Assembly: GCA_034114085.1 (NCBI GenBank)
Contig: JAXEWB010000086.1
Location: 1-64,000, forward strand
Direction: 5' to 3'
Length of the DNA: 64,000 bases
Origin: Spiro-02 sp034114085
GTDB taxonomy: Bacteria; Spirochaetota; Spirochaetia; Sphaerochaetales; Sphaerochaetaceae
The notes under the pieces were generated by a model. It was not told the origin of the DNA and did no database searches. It saw nothing but the letters and a program-made list of their open reading frames with translations. Of this stretch, positions 54,805-63,999 are shown piece after piece (within the stretch, counting starts at the first letter, position 1; each line of letters begins with the position of its first letter). The translations under genes and the position numbers were made by a program.

Positions 54805-55278
54805 ATGAAAAAAGTGTCCCAAATACTCATGAAAGCCGAAATTGCGCTTCTTATCGTTCTTTTGTTGGGAATGGTTGCTACTTGTTTTGCTCAAGTGATA
54901 TTCAGGCTTGTCCTTGGACATCCATTAGCTTGGTCAGAGGAATTGGCAAGATATCTTTTCGTGTGGCTTACTTTTATCGGCGGTTCTGTTGCTATTGCGG
55001 AATCAGCGCATTTCAAAATGGATCTTCTTGCGTTTGCATTTAAAGAAAGAGGGAAAGCGATATTGCAACTTATAGTCAGTATTTGCCTCCTTTCTTTCTC
55101 AATAGTCTTGATTATCTATGGGTTGCCTTTAGTGAAGATGGTGAGTTCACAGAAATCTCCTGCGTTACGGATTTCCATGTCAATACCTTATTTCGCATTG
55201 CCAATTAATGGTTTTCTTTCAAGTTTTCACTGTGTGGAAAACATTATCGATGACATAAAGCGCCTGAAGGCAAAGTGA
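54805..55278 (+). CDS. dctQ: TRAP transporter small permease, DctQ type
   Basis: 157 residues with four hydrophobic helices. LGHPLAWSEELARYLFVWLT is the conserved DctQ motif (W-x-E-E-xx-RY-x-xxW). Partner of the large permease 10 bp downstream. Confidence 0.9.
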   Translation: MKKVSQILMKAEIALLIVLLLGMVATCFAQVIFRLVLGHPLAWSEELARYLFVWLTFIGGSVAIAESAHFKMDLLAFAFKERGKAILQLIVSICLLSFSIVLIIYGLPLVKMVSSQKSPALRISMSIPYFALPINGFLSSFHCVENIIDDIKRLKAK

Positions 55279-55288
55279 GAAATATATT

Positions 55289-56557
55289 ATGGCCATATCC
55301 TTTTTATTATTGTTTGTATTGTGTATATTGACCGTCCCTATCGCTTATGCTGTAGGCATATCGGCATTGGGGGGGCTGTTGTTGTCGGGTTATCCGTTAC
55401 AGTTGGTTGCGCAACGGATGTTTACCCAAGCGGATTCTTTTTCACTCATGGCTATTCCTTTTTTCATTCTCGCTGGAAACCTTATGGACAAAGGTGGAAT
55501 TTCGAATAAGCTTGTCAATCTGTCGACAGAGATTGTCGGGCAAATTCGTGGTGGCTTAGCCATGGTCTGTGTTCTTGCCTGCATGTTGTTTGGGGCGATT
55601 TCTGGTTCTGGAGCAGCTGCAAGCGCCGCAATCGGAGCAGTTCTTTTTCCTGCTTTGTGCGAAGCGAAGTATGACAAGCCATTTTCCACGGCCTTGATTG
55701 CCACAAGCGGCCCATTGGGAATAGTAATTCCTCCTAGCATAGTAATGGTTGTATATGCTACATCGGCGAATGTCTCCGTTGGAAATCTGTTCCTTGCCGG
55801 CTATATTCCAGGAATTTTGCTTGGAATCGGTATTATGGTCCATTGCTATTTCTATGCGAAGGCGTTGGATTTGCCGAAAGGGAAAAAGCCGACGTGCAGA
55901 TCTTTCTTGAAAGCACTTTTTGAATCAATTTGGGCGATATTCCTTGTTGTTATTATCATGGGTGGTATCCTCGGTGGTTTCTTCACAGCGACTGAGGCTT
56001 CGGTTGTAGCGGTAATCTATGCTGCGATTGTGGGTAAAGTCGTTTACAAGGGACTTACTCTGAAAAACACAAAGGAATTAATTATCTCCAGTGCAAAAAC
56101 TACAGCCGCAATCATGTTTTGCATTGCAACGACAAATATACTTGCGTGGGGACTTACAGCGGAGCAGATTATTTCTGGAATTACCGAGTTTCTCCTGGGC
56201 TTTTCTGAAAGCAAAGTAGTGATTCTTCTTTTAGTCAATGTCATTCTTCTATTTTTGGGAACGATTCTTGATGCGACTCCTGCTATCATCTTAACAGTAC
56301 CCATCCTGCTTCCAGTAATAACAAAGCTTGGAATTGATCCAGTACATTTCGGAATAATCGTTACCATGAATTTCGCCATTGGAATGTCTACGCCACCAGT
56401 TGGTGTTACTCTTTTTGTGTCGTCGAGCCTGACAAAGACTCCTATCACGCAGGTTGTAAAACCAATGATACCGATCTGGATTATTCTTTTCACGATTTTG
56501 CTGGTGGTTACATTTGTCCCTGAAATCAGTTTGTTCCTGCCAAGGTTGTTCGGGTGA
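55289..56557 (+). CDS. dctM: TRAP transporter large permease, DctM type
   Basis: 422 residues, about twelve membrane helices. SFSLMAIPFFILAGNLMDKG, then CMLFGAISGSGAAASAAIGA and SGPLGIVIPPSIVMVVYATS are canonical DctM motifs, as is FGIIVTMNFAIGMSTPPVGV near residue 355. It drives uptake with a sodium gradient, moving the acid delivered by DctP. Confidence 0.93.
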   Translation: MAISFLLLFVLCILTVPIAYAVGISALGGLLLSGYPLQLVAQRMFTQADSFSLMAIPFFILAGNLMDKGGISNKLVNLSTEIVGQIRGGLAMVCVLACMLFGAISGSGAAASAAIGAVLFPALCEAKYDKPFSTALIATSGPLGIVIPPSIVMVVYATSANVSVGNLFLAGYIPGILLGIGIMVHCYFYAKALDLPKGKKPTCRSFLKALFESIWAIFLVVIIMGGILGGFFTATEASVVAVIYAAIVGKVVYKGLTLKNTKELIISSAKTTAAIMFCIATTNILAWGLTAEQIISGITEFLLGFSESKVVILLLVNVILLFLGTILDATPAIILTVPILLPVITKLGIDPVHFGIIVTMNFAIGMSTPPVGVTLFVSSSLTKTPITQVVKPMIPIWIILFTILLVVTFVPEISLFLPRLFG

Positions 56558-56561
56558 TGTT

Positions 56562-56945
56562 ATGGAAATAAAAAACATGTACGAATTGCCATATATGACG
56601 TTTCCAACTGGAAGAAATACAAGGGTCATGATTGGTCAGAATGGATCTATCAAAGGTAAACATTTTTGCCAAGGCTTTGTGGATATCTTTGTTGGGGGAA
56701 GTATTCCTGAACATAAACATGAGACTGTGGAAACATATACTATTTTGGAAGGAAATGGTGTAGTCACCGTTGATGGGGAAAGCCATGATATGAAGAAGGG
56801 AGATTATGTCTTCATCGACAGTAATGCAACTCATTCATTGGTGAATACGGGAGAGACGAACCTGCACATGATGTTTGTGTATGCGCCGCAAGTTATTGTG
56901 GATCATTGGGCGGAAGAATTGAAGGACAAGAAAGAGTCGATATGA
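56562..56945 (+). CDS. cupin-domain protein of the TRAP operon
   Basis: 127 residues, a single cupin barrel: FVGGSIPEHKHETVETYTIL (two His and Glu of the metal site) and KKGDYVFIDSNATHSLVNTG (His). Possibly an isomerase or a binding protein for a sugar acid, as small cupins in catabolic operons often are. Start at 56562, four bases after dctM; an upstream ATG at 56514 lies inside dctM. It overlaps the SDR gene by four bases (ATGA). Confidence 0.8.
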   Translation: MEIKNMYELPYMTFPTGRNTRVMIGQNGSIKGKHFCQGFVDIFVGGSIPEHKHETVETYTILEGNGVVTVDGESHDMKKGDYVFIDSNATHSLVNTGETNLHMMFVYAPQVIVDHWAEELKDKKESI

Positions 56946-57700
56946 AGAAAACAGCGATTGTCACCGGTGGTAGCCGAGGAATCGGCTACGCCGTAGCTCT
57001 GCAATTAGGGATGGAAAACTGCAATCTGGTGATTTTTTCCAGACATCTTGACGATACGGAATTCTCTGATTTTAAAGAAAGAGGATTCGATTTTCTTTTA
57101 GTAAGCGGCGATATTTCCCAAAAAGCGGACAGAGAAAAACTTTTGTCTGAAACTATTGGAAAATATGGAAGAGTCGATATTCTCATCAATGACGCAGGCG
57201 TCGCCCCTCTTGAAAGAAAAGACATCCTAGAAATGACAGAAGAGAGTTTTGACCGTGTTCTTTCTATCAATACTAAAGGGAATATGTTCATGACGCAACT
57301 GGTCGCCAATCAGATGATCAAGCAGGACAAAGTGTTTTCAAGAAAAGGGACAATAGTGAATGTGTCTTCATGTTCCGCAGTCGTGTCTTCTCCGAACAGA
57401 GCCGAATATTGTGTTTCGAAAGCGGGGATTTCAATGCTCACAAAACTGTATGCCGATCGGCTGGCTAAAGAAGATATTCTTGTTCATGAAGTCCGACCTG
57501 GAGTAATTGAAACAAAAATGACTTCATCAGTAAGGGGAAAATATGACAACTTGTTTCAATCGGGTATCTTTCCTATTGCGAGATGGGGTAAACCGGAAGA
57601 TGTCGCACACGTCGTATCCTTTATGGTGAGTGACAAGTTCAATTATACAACAGGGGATTACATTGATGTTGATGGTGGATTCCATATTCAATCTTTGTAA
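56942..57700 (+). CDS. SDR-family oxidoreductase
   Basis: 252 residues, classical short-chain dehydrogenase. Cofactor loop TGGSRGIGYAVALQLG, NDAG at about 90 (usually NNAG), active site SS...EYCVSKAGISM (Ser, Tyr-x-x-x-Lys). It interconverts a hydroxyl and a keto group; with the AroE-like enzyme it would allow two oxidation steps on the same imported acid. The start is the ATG sharing ATGA with the cupin gene. Confidence 0.9.
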   Translation: MKKTAIVTGGSRGIGYAVALQLGMENCNLVIFSRHLDDTEFSDFKERGFDFLLVSGDISQKADREKLLSETIGKYGRVDILINDAGVAPLERKDILEMTEESFDRVLSINTKGNMFMTQLVANQMIKQDKVFSRKGTIVNVSSCSAVVSSPNRAEYCVSKAGISMLTKLYADRLAKEDILVHEVRPGVIETKMTSSVRGKYDNLFQSGIFPIARWGKPEDVAHVVSFMVSDKFNYTTGDYIDVDGGFHIQSL

Positions 57701-57717
57701 TAAGGGAGAAGACGAAT

Positions 57718-59667
57718 TTGAAGATTGTACGTTCTGATTATGAATTCAATACCGTCATTATTGGTTCTGGAGCCGCTGGCTATAATGCTGCGGACTGCCT
57801 TTTCAACAATGGTGTCAAAAGTATTGCCATCGTAACTGAGAACAGGCTTTGGGGTACTTCACGCAATGCCGGATCCGATAAACAGACGTATTATCGGGTT
57901 GCGGCATCTGGAACCAACCATGATGGCGCCTTTGCTATGGCGAACGCATTATTCGATGGCAAAGCGATGGATGGAGACACCGCCTTGTGCGAGGCGGCTC
58001 TTTCTCTCCAATGTTTTTATAAGCTTGTAAATCTAGGAGTTCCTTTTCCTCGGGATGAATTCGGAAACTACGTTGGTTACCAGACCGATCATGATTTATG
58101 CTCAAGAGGAACAAGCGCCGGGCCTTATACTTCTAGGATAATGACGGAAGTTCTTGAAAAAGAAGTTCTGGCAAAAGAAATAAAAGTATTTGATAAATTG
58201 CTTGGCATTCGTCTTGTGACACATAACAATGAGGCCGCAGGGTTGATTTGTCTTGATGTTGAGTCTTTGAATACGGAAGAAATTCGCTTGGTTGTTTTTC
58301 ATACTGCCAACATAGTTTTTTGTACTGGAGGGCCTGGCGGCATATATAAAGATAGCGTTTTTCCATATTCTCAGTATGGTGCTTCTGGCATAGCCTTTGA
58401 GGCTGGTGTGGCTGGGCGGAACCTGACGGAATGGCAATATGGTTTGGCATCGATAAAGCCCCGGTGGAATGTTTCTGGATCGTATATGCAGGTCCTTCCA
58501 AGATTCATTTCAACCAATGTTGAGGGGCGTGATGAAAAGGAATTCCTTATTGATTTTTTCCAGGATCGAAACGATATGTTAAATAAGGTTTTCTTGAAAG
58601 GATATCAGTGGCCATTTGATGTACAAAAGATTGATAACGGTTCGTCGATAATCGACATATTAGTTTTTCTCGAATGTAAGAAAGGAAGACGGGTATTTCT
58701 TGATTTCCGTAATAATGCGTGCAACAGGGAAGTGGATTTTGAATTGCTATCCAAAGAAGTATTTGATTATATGCAATCTGCGGCGATTTGTTTTGGGACT
58801 CCGATTGAACGACTTGAACGGCTCAATGCGCCTGCTGTGGAATTCTATTTAGACCATGGGGTTGATTTGAGGAAACAGTCTTTGGAAATTACTTTTTGCG
58901 CTCAGCACAATAATGGTGGACTTGCCGTTGATACTTGGTGGCAAACGAATATCAGCGGAGTATTCGCTGCGGGTGAGGCAAGTGGAACGCATGGGGTCTG
59001 TCGTCCTGGTGGATCGGCGCTCAATGAAACACAAGTAGGCTCTTTTCGAGTTGCTGATTATATTTCCCGTAAGCGCAATCATATCTCAAAAACTTGTCCT
59101 GAGATAACTGATGCATTGGCTAAAGCATATAATTCAGAACTCCAGTTCATAACTTCTTGTCGTCAAGGTGACATGTCAAAAATAAATCTCATTTATGATG
59201 AAACTAATGCTGACATGAGTGAATATGCTTCTGCGTTCAGAGATTACGAGAATCTATTGTGCTTACGAAAACGGATATCGGAAAGACTGGAGAAAGTGAA
59301 ATCTGGTATTGAGTTCAACAACCTTGCAGAGCTTTCAACGCTTTTCAAATTGAGATGTAATTTGATTACTCAATTCGTATATGTGAGCGCTTTTATAGAT
59401 TATATTGAGAACGGTAGGAAAAGCCGGGGAAGCGCATTGTATTACGATGCAAATGGGAAAAAGCCCTACAAAACATTACCGGAAAAGATGAGATTTACCA
59501 TTGAAGAAGAAGGCATGGAAAATCTGATACAGGAGGTAGTTTTTACAGAATTCCATTGTATTCCGAAATGGAGGCCAGTCAAGCCAATTCCTATCCAAGA
59601 TGATTGCTTTGAAACTGTATGGAGACAATATCGAGAGAATGGTTCTGTAAGAGACATCGAGATATAA
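57718..59667 (+). CDS. FAD-dependent fumarate-reductase-like flavoprotein
   Basis: 649 residues. FAD-binding start VIIGSGAAGYNAADCLF, then LWGTSRNAGSDKQTYYR, IVFCTGGPGGIYKDS and the C-terminal FAD loop GVFAAGEASGTHGVCRPGGS. The family covers succinate dehydrogenase, fumarate, urocanate and other enoate reductases. Substrate is unknown: reduction of a carbon-carbon double bond would fit an unsaturated ring acid. No signal peptide and no haem-binding or FMN-attachment partner is encoded. The start is TTG at 57718, after GGGAGAAG. Last gene of the operon. Confidence 0.82.
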   Translation: MKIVRSDYEFNTVIIGSGAAGYNAADCLFNNGVKSIAIVTENRLWGTSRNAGSDKQTYYRVAASGTNHDGAFAMANALFDGKAMDGDTALCEAALSLQCFYKLVNLGVPFPRDEFGNYVGYQTDHDLCSRGTSAGPYTSRIMTEVLEKEVLAKEIKVFDKLLGIRLVTHNNEAAGLICLDVESLNTEEIRLVVFHTANIVFCTGGPGGIYKDSVFPYSQYGASGIAFEAGVAGRNLTEWQYGLASIKPRWNVSGSYMQVLPRFISTNVEGRDEKEFLIDFFQDRNDMLNKVFLKGYQWPFDVQKIDNGSSIIDILVFLECKKGRRVFLDFRNNACNREVDFELLSKEVFDYMQSAAICFGTPIERLERLNAPAVEFYLDHGVDLRKQSLEITFCAQHNNGGLAVDTWWQTNISGVFAAGEASGTHGVCRPGGSALNETQVGSFRVADYISRKRNHISKTCPEITDALAKAYNSELQFITSCRQGDMSKINLIYDETNADMSEYASAFRDYENLLCLRKRISERLEKVKSGIEFNNLAELSTLFKLRCNLITQFVYVSAFIDYIENGRKSRGSALYYDANGKKPYKTLPEKMRFTIEEEGMENLIQEVVFTEFHCIPKWRPVKPIPIQDDCFETVWRQYRENGSVRDIEI

Positions 59668-59705
59668 GTAGTTGAAAAATCTCATTTCCAATGTTTTATT
59701 TCCCG

Positions 59706-59750
59706 AGTCCGATGCTATAGCCTGATGCAATCATGCGTTGGACTTTTCTT
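59706..59750 (+). terminator. intrinsic terminator of the LacI-TRAP operon
   Basis: AGTCCGATGC (59706-59715) pairs with GCGTTGGACT (59735-59744), ten pairs counting two G-U, followed by TTTTCTT. It lies 38 bp after the flavoprotein stop. Confidence 0.65.
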
Positions 59751-59856
59751 ACCTTGCACCATCGCCACACTCCGGCACATCTGTATAAGATTCTTATGGG
59801 AAACAGCTTATAATATTCCTTAATTCATAATTTGCAGAAATTAGGGTATCAAGAAA

Positions 59857-60876
59857 ATGTGTAGGATTTCCTACGAAGATGTCAAGATTCGTATAAAGGA
59901 TGCTTCAAAATATTATATCTTCCTTGATGAAATTCAGCATATTGATGAATTTGAGAAAGCCCTTGCTTCTTTCAGGGCGAGTTTGAACGTTTCCATATTT
60001 GTGACTGGCAGTAACTCGATGCTCCTTTCTGGCGAACTCGCCACATTGCTGACGGGCCGGACCGTGGAGTTTGAGGTATTGCCTTTTTCTTATTCGGAGA
60101 TGAAGGAGTTCATTGAACTCAATGGAAAGGAGTACACCGACGACTTGATATACGACTACCTCAAGTGGGGCGGATTCCCCCTGAGGTTTCAGTTTTCCGA
60201 TGGAGTGTCTGTAAGAAGATATATCGACAATCTGTATGAAAGCATTGTCAAAAAAGATATCATCGGAAAGGGTAGGAACATTAATAGAAAGGCATTTAGA
60301 ACTATTTCTCTCTATATTCTTGCTAATGCAGGGAAAGAGTTTTCTGCGGAAAACATTGTCAACTACTGTAAGTCTAACAGCTTCAGTGACATTTCTGAAC
60401 GTACTGTCTACAATTACATTGAGAAAATGCAGAAAGCATTCTTGCTGCATGCGGTAAATAAATACAGTATCAGCGGGAAGGCCGCACTAAAATCCCGCGA
60501 GAAATACTATGCTACGGACATGGGTTTTAGGACGATTAATACAAACGCAATACGTTTTGAAGATGCTTTTTTTCTTGAAAACGTAATCTACAATGAATTG
60601 CTGGTACGTGGTTATACTGTGTTCACCGGGAAAACCTATAAAGGCGAAGTTGATTTTGTCGCAATCAGAAACGGAAAGAAATGCTTTATACAAGTCGCAT
60701 ATATTCTTGCTGATGATTCTACTGTACAGAGGGAATTCGGAGCATATAAACCGATATCCGATGCATCGCCCAAGTATGTCATGTCTCTGGATAGGGTTGA
60801 TTTCAGCCGTGACGGCATCGCCCATGTGAATATTATAGATTTTCTCCTTCACAAAGTGGATGTTGCGCTGACATGA
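59857..60876 (+). pseudogene. DUF4143 ATPase lacking its Walker A end
   Basis: 339 codons with no lesion inside, but the N-terminus is missing. Present are the Walker B region SKYYIFLDEIQHIDEFEKAL, FVTGSNSMLLSGELATLLTG and the C-terminal DUF4143 (TYKGEVDFVAIRNGKKCFIQ with the nuclease-like ExK...Q pattern). Intact relatives begin about 60 residues earlier with a Walker A (GxRRSGKS); no such sequence exists upstream of 59857. I see no good start codon or ribosome site, so it is most likely a 5'-truncated remnant. Different family member from the broken ATPase at 29551. Confidence 0.75.
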
Positions 60877-60898
60877 TTCTTTTTGAATGAAACAAAAC

Positions 60899-60934
60899 AA
60901 CCCAATGACCCCGCACAACGCAGACCATTGGGTT
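60899..60934 (-). terminator. terminator of the pectate-lyase-like gene
   Basis: AACCCAATG (60899-60907) and CATTGGGTT (60926-60934) form a perfect 9-bp stem with an 18-nt loop. Read on the minus strand it ends GTTTTGTTTC, T-rich enough for termination 30 bp past the stop at 60964. It may also stop plus-strand transcripts from the ATPase remnant. Confidence 0.65.
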
Positions 60935-60963
60935 CGTCTCATGACTAGCTGTCTGAAATGAGC

Positions 60964-62286
60964 TTATTTGAGCCCCATGACTTCGAGGGTATAGCCGTAG
61001 AGCCACTGCTTGATGTCTGCCTGAGGGACTTCAAGCGCCCTGTATGTGGGTTCCGCGGTGGGATAGCCGCCGACTTCGTTCTGGCTGTTGATGATTTGTC
61101 CCGTACCATTGTGGAACTCCTCGATGAGCCGGAGGTCGGTCGCGTCTCTGTCCGCAGGTCTTGCGCCGGCATACTTGAGGACATATTCGGGAACGTCCTC
61201 AGCGGGAAGAACCGGCAAACCTTCAATCCAGATAGGCTTTTCTTCAAGGAGCGTGATAGGAATCGACTCGTCAGTGAGTTTTCCCGGAGTTACGCCGTCC
61301 TTTTTGTAGATGACATTATCTTCAAGATAGCCCCGCTCATCATTTTCGGGATAATTGGAACCTACCATCGCCACGACCGTGGTGGACGGACCTTCTTTCT
61401 CGTAGTTGCCCACGATGGACACGATCGGAGTGCTAGGCTGTTCGTCCAGGCCCTTCCATTCCTTTGGAATCCATGAAAGCCGAATCGCCCATGCGCCGGG
61501 ATTGTAGATCAGGTTGTTCAGGACGATTCCCGAAGAATTGCCTTTGAACCAAGGATTTCGTTCATAGTTGTGGGCGTAGTAGTTGCCGATGATTGAAATA
61601 TTCGTGCAATCGTCCATGACAAGAGTACCCATGGAGTGATTCATTGTCTGCTTCTTATGAACGGACCAAGCGAGTCCTTCAGAAATAAAATTATAACTAT
61701 AAGTAATGTTGTGTGATGCGTTCTCTGGACCTTTGCCTCTCAGTCCTGATATGGACAGGTTCTCGTCGACGCCCCAGGAAACAGAACAGTGATCTACGAC
61801 GATGTTATAGGAATTGCCATTGGCGCTTGTGGATATCTCGGGTTCAAATCCCTCTCCAATCGCTGCGCCGGCATCACCCATCCTGAATCTGATATGCTGC
61901 ATGACGATGTCATGTGTGTTGAATGTGATTCCTCCGCGGATACAGGTGATTCCCGGGTTCGGCGCGGTCTGTCCGGCGATCGTCAGGTATGGATTGTTGA
62001 TTTTTATCTGCTGCTTTCCAAGATCAATGATACCGCCGACTTCGAATACTATGACCCTTGGTCCATCCGCTTCAAGGGCGGCTTTGAAAGAGCCCTCGCC
62101 ATCTGCATTGAGGTTGGTCACTTTGATGACGGTTCCTCCGAGACCACCCTTTGTTTCCGAGCCATATCCAATAAGTTCCAGGGGCGCTTCTTGATTCGCC
62201 TGGGCTGGTTGCATTTCTGATATTGGCTGAGAAAAAGCAGGCAATATCATGCATAGTGTCAATACGAGAGCAAAAATTCGTTTCAT
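60964..62286 (-). CDS. secreted pectate-lyase-like parallel beta-helix protein
   Basis: 440 residues. Signal peptide MKRIFALVLTLCMILPAFS. The PL1/PL9-type beta-helix shows GLGGTVIKVTNLNADGEGSF, TIAGQTAPNPGITCIRGGIT, VVDHCSVSWGVDENLS (a conserved coil carrying calcium and Arg residues) and HNYERNPWFKGNS. Unlike the lyases at 47-51 kb it is exported, so it can make the first cuts in extracellular polymer, probably polygalacturonate or a related uronan. Start at 62286 after AAGGAG; further upstream Met codons lack a site. Divergent from the ROK regulator, its likely controller. Confidence 0.85.
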   Translation of the reverse strand: MKRIFALVLTLCMILPAFSQPISEMQPAQANQEAPLELIGYGSETKGGLGGTVIKVTNLNADGEGSFKAALEADGPRVIVFEVGGIIDLGKQQIKINNPYLTIAGQTAPNPGITCIRGGITFNTHDIVMQHIRFRMGDAGAAIGEGFEPEISTSANGNSYNIVVDHCSVSWGVDENLSISGLRGKGPENASHNITYSYNFISEGLAWSVHKKQTMNHSMGTLVMDDCTNISIIGNYYAHNYERNPWFKGNSSGIVLNNLIYNPGAWAIRLSWIPKEWKGLDEQPSTPIVSIVGNYEKEGPSTTVVAMVGSNYPENDERGYLEDNVIYKKDGVTPGKLTDESIPITLLEEKPIWIEGLPVLPAEDVPEYVLKYAGARPADRDATDLRLIEEFHNGTGQIINSQNEVGGYPTAEPTYRALEVPQADIKQWLYGYTLEVMGLK

Positions 62287-62305
62287 GCGATTTCTCCTTG
62301 AAGTC

Positions 62306-62333
62306 AGTGTAAAGCTCTTGTTCATTTTCACAA
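62306..62333 (-). promoter_or_regulatory. candidate promoter of the pectate-lyase-like gene
   Basis: On the minus strand TTGTGA (62333-62328), 16-bp spacer, TACACT (62311-62306). A short inverted repeat, CTTGT...ACAAG, lies across it and may bind the ROK regulator. Confidence 0.4.
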
Positions 62334-62471
62334 GTGACAATTATGATCTGATGGTGACACTTTTTTCATGGATCTGGTTTGCGTCCAATTAGGGGCATAT
62401 ATATGATGTTGAGCCAGAAGGAATACTGTACGATGGGTTAAGTTGTCGCGGGCGGAAGGCGGATTCATAAT

Positions 62472-62500
62472 TTGTTTTTACTTCAACGCTGTGCTATACT
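62472..62500 (+). promoter_or_regulatory. promoter of the ROK regulator
   Basis: TTGTTT (62472-62477), 17-bp spacer, TATACT (62495-62500). GGAGG at 62513-62517 and the ATG at 62524 follow. Confidence 0.65.
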
Positions 62501-62523
62501 TTTCAAGATGTCGGAGGTAACTC

Positions 62524-63678
62524 ATGAATAGTCCAATGGTAACAAAAATAGAAAGGGAAACCTACACGCCCATTGAATTGAAACATCTCAACCTCCAAAG
62601 CGTCTACAACTATTTGTACGATCATAAAACCGCCTCGCGACTTGCTATTGCGAACAACACCGGTCTGAGCCTGCCGACAGTGGCGGCCAATATTCAGGAA
62701 CTGGTGGGAAGCGGTCTTGTACTCAACTGCGGCGAACAGAAATCGACAGGAGGTCGTAGGGCGCAGGAATTTGCCTGCAACAATTTGGCGCGCATCGCCA
62801 TCGGTGTTGAGATTCTGAAAGAAAGCGTCCAAATTGGAGCCATCGATCTCTATGGAACCATTCTGAGAGAATCTTCCAAGGAACTTGTATTTGCAAATGA
62901 AGATGCGTATTATCAAGAACTTGGAGATTTTGTCAATGCTTTTGCGAACATGTTGCCGTTCGAAAAAAAACAACTGCTGGGAATCGGCATTGCAATCCAG
63001 GGGTTGATTTCTCATGATGGCGAGACGATAGAGTATTCCGGTATCCTGAAATGTCCGGGAGTCAGACGGGACAAGTTCCAGCAGTACATCGATCTTCCCT
63101 GTGTACTCATGCATGATACCGGTGCTGCCGCTCTTGCCGAGATTTGGCATACGACTGATATCCGCAATGCGATATATCTTGCCCTGAACAGGAATTTCGG
63201 CGGCACATTGATTCTCAATGGGCATGTGCAGAAAAGCAAGGAGCTGAGTAGCGGGACGATAGAGCACATGTGCCTTGATCCTACCGGCCCGTTATGCTAT
63301 TGCGGGCAGCATGGTTGTATCGAGACATTCTGTTCGGCGAATCTTCTTAGAGAAAAATCAGGGCTGGAGATTCCTGTTTTCTTTGAAAGGCTCCATGAAA
63401 ACGATCAGGTCTGTAAAGATATCTGGGATACCTTCACCCGGTATCTATCCATCGCAATCAATAATATCCGTATGGTCGTGGACTGTGATTTTATCATTGG
63501 TGGATATTTGATGCAGTTCATGAATGAAGACGATTTGATCCTTATCCAGGAATATGTGAAACAGCATTGCTTCAATAACAACAATTCGTTTTTGCTGAAG
63601 CCAAGTCGCTATGGCGACAAGTCGCCTATGTTGGGCGCGGCAATCGCCTTGGTTGATTCCTTCCTATTATCGATCTGA
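62524..63678 (+). CDS. ROK-family transcriptional regulator (NagC/XylR type)
   Basis: 384 residues. An N-terminal winged helix (NLQSVYNYLYDHKTASRLAI, ANNTGLSLPTVAANIQELVG) is followed by the ROK sugar-kinase fold with the zinc motif CYCGQHGCIETFC (about 258-270). The phosphate-binding and catalytic region around GTGAAALAEIWH-type sequence (DTGAAALAEIWHT) fits a sugar-sensing, non-kinase member. It is divergent from the pectate-lyase-like gene and probably represses it until its sugar appears. Its 3' end overlaps the converging MBL gene by 12 bases. Confidence 0.9.
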   Translation: MNSPMVTKIERETYTPIELKHLNLQSVYNYLYDHKTASRLAIANNTGLSLPTVAANIQELVGSGLVLNCGEQKSTGGRRAQEFACNNLARIAIGVEILKESVQIGAIDLYGTILRESSKELVFANEDAYYQELGDFVNAFANMLPFEKKQLLGIGIAIQGLISHDGETIEYSGILKCPGVRRDKFQQYIDLPCVLMHDTGAAALAEIWHTTDIRNAIYLALNRNFGGTLILNGHVQKSKELSSGTIEHMCLDPTGPLCYCGQHGCIETFCSANLLREKSGLEIPVFFERLHENDQVCKDIWDTFTRYLSIAINNIRMVVDCDFIIGGYLMQFMNEDDLILIQEYVKQHCFNNNNSFLLKPSRYGDKSPMLGAAIALVDSFLLSI

Positions 63679-63999
63679 GGGCTTGGAGTTTTTGATTCCC
63701 TTTTCACAGGTAATCTCCAAGGTTCCCCCCTTTTCCAAAATGGCGTCGACCGTTCCATTCCAATGGGTGAGGTAGAAGTCTGTTCCATGAGCGGGATAGC
63801 TTATGTATGGCTCTTCAGGAACATAGAAACGCCAATAGGCAAGCAACTCAGGCGCTGGAATCGGCGGATCGGAATCTCTCGAAGCGACAGCGCTCCGTGC
63901 GCCTACGGCTTCAATCCATTGGGGGGTATTGGATGTGTATGCGCCATGATGGTTGACCTTTGCCAATACCGATTTTAATTCTGACCGGTGATGTTTTAT
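63667..63999 (-). CDS. MBL-fold (ComEC-like) hydrolase, C-terminal part; continues beyond window
   Basis: The frame is open to the window edge. Visible is the end of a metallo-beta-lactamase-fold protein: SELKSVLAKVNHHGAYTSNT (the KxxHHGxxxS motif of ComEC-type MBL domains) followed by IEAVGARSAVASRDSD and a C-terminal TDFYLTHWNGTVDAILEKGG. The N-terminal metal motif (HxHxDH) lies outside the window. TTG at 63966 is not the real start. Confidence 0.7.
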   Translation of the reverse strand: MKHHRSELKSVLAKVNHHGAYTSNTPQWIEAVGARSAVASRDSDPPIPAPELLAYWRFYVPEEPYISYPAHGTDFYLTHWNGTVDAILEKGGTLEITCEKGIKNSKPSDR

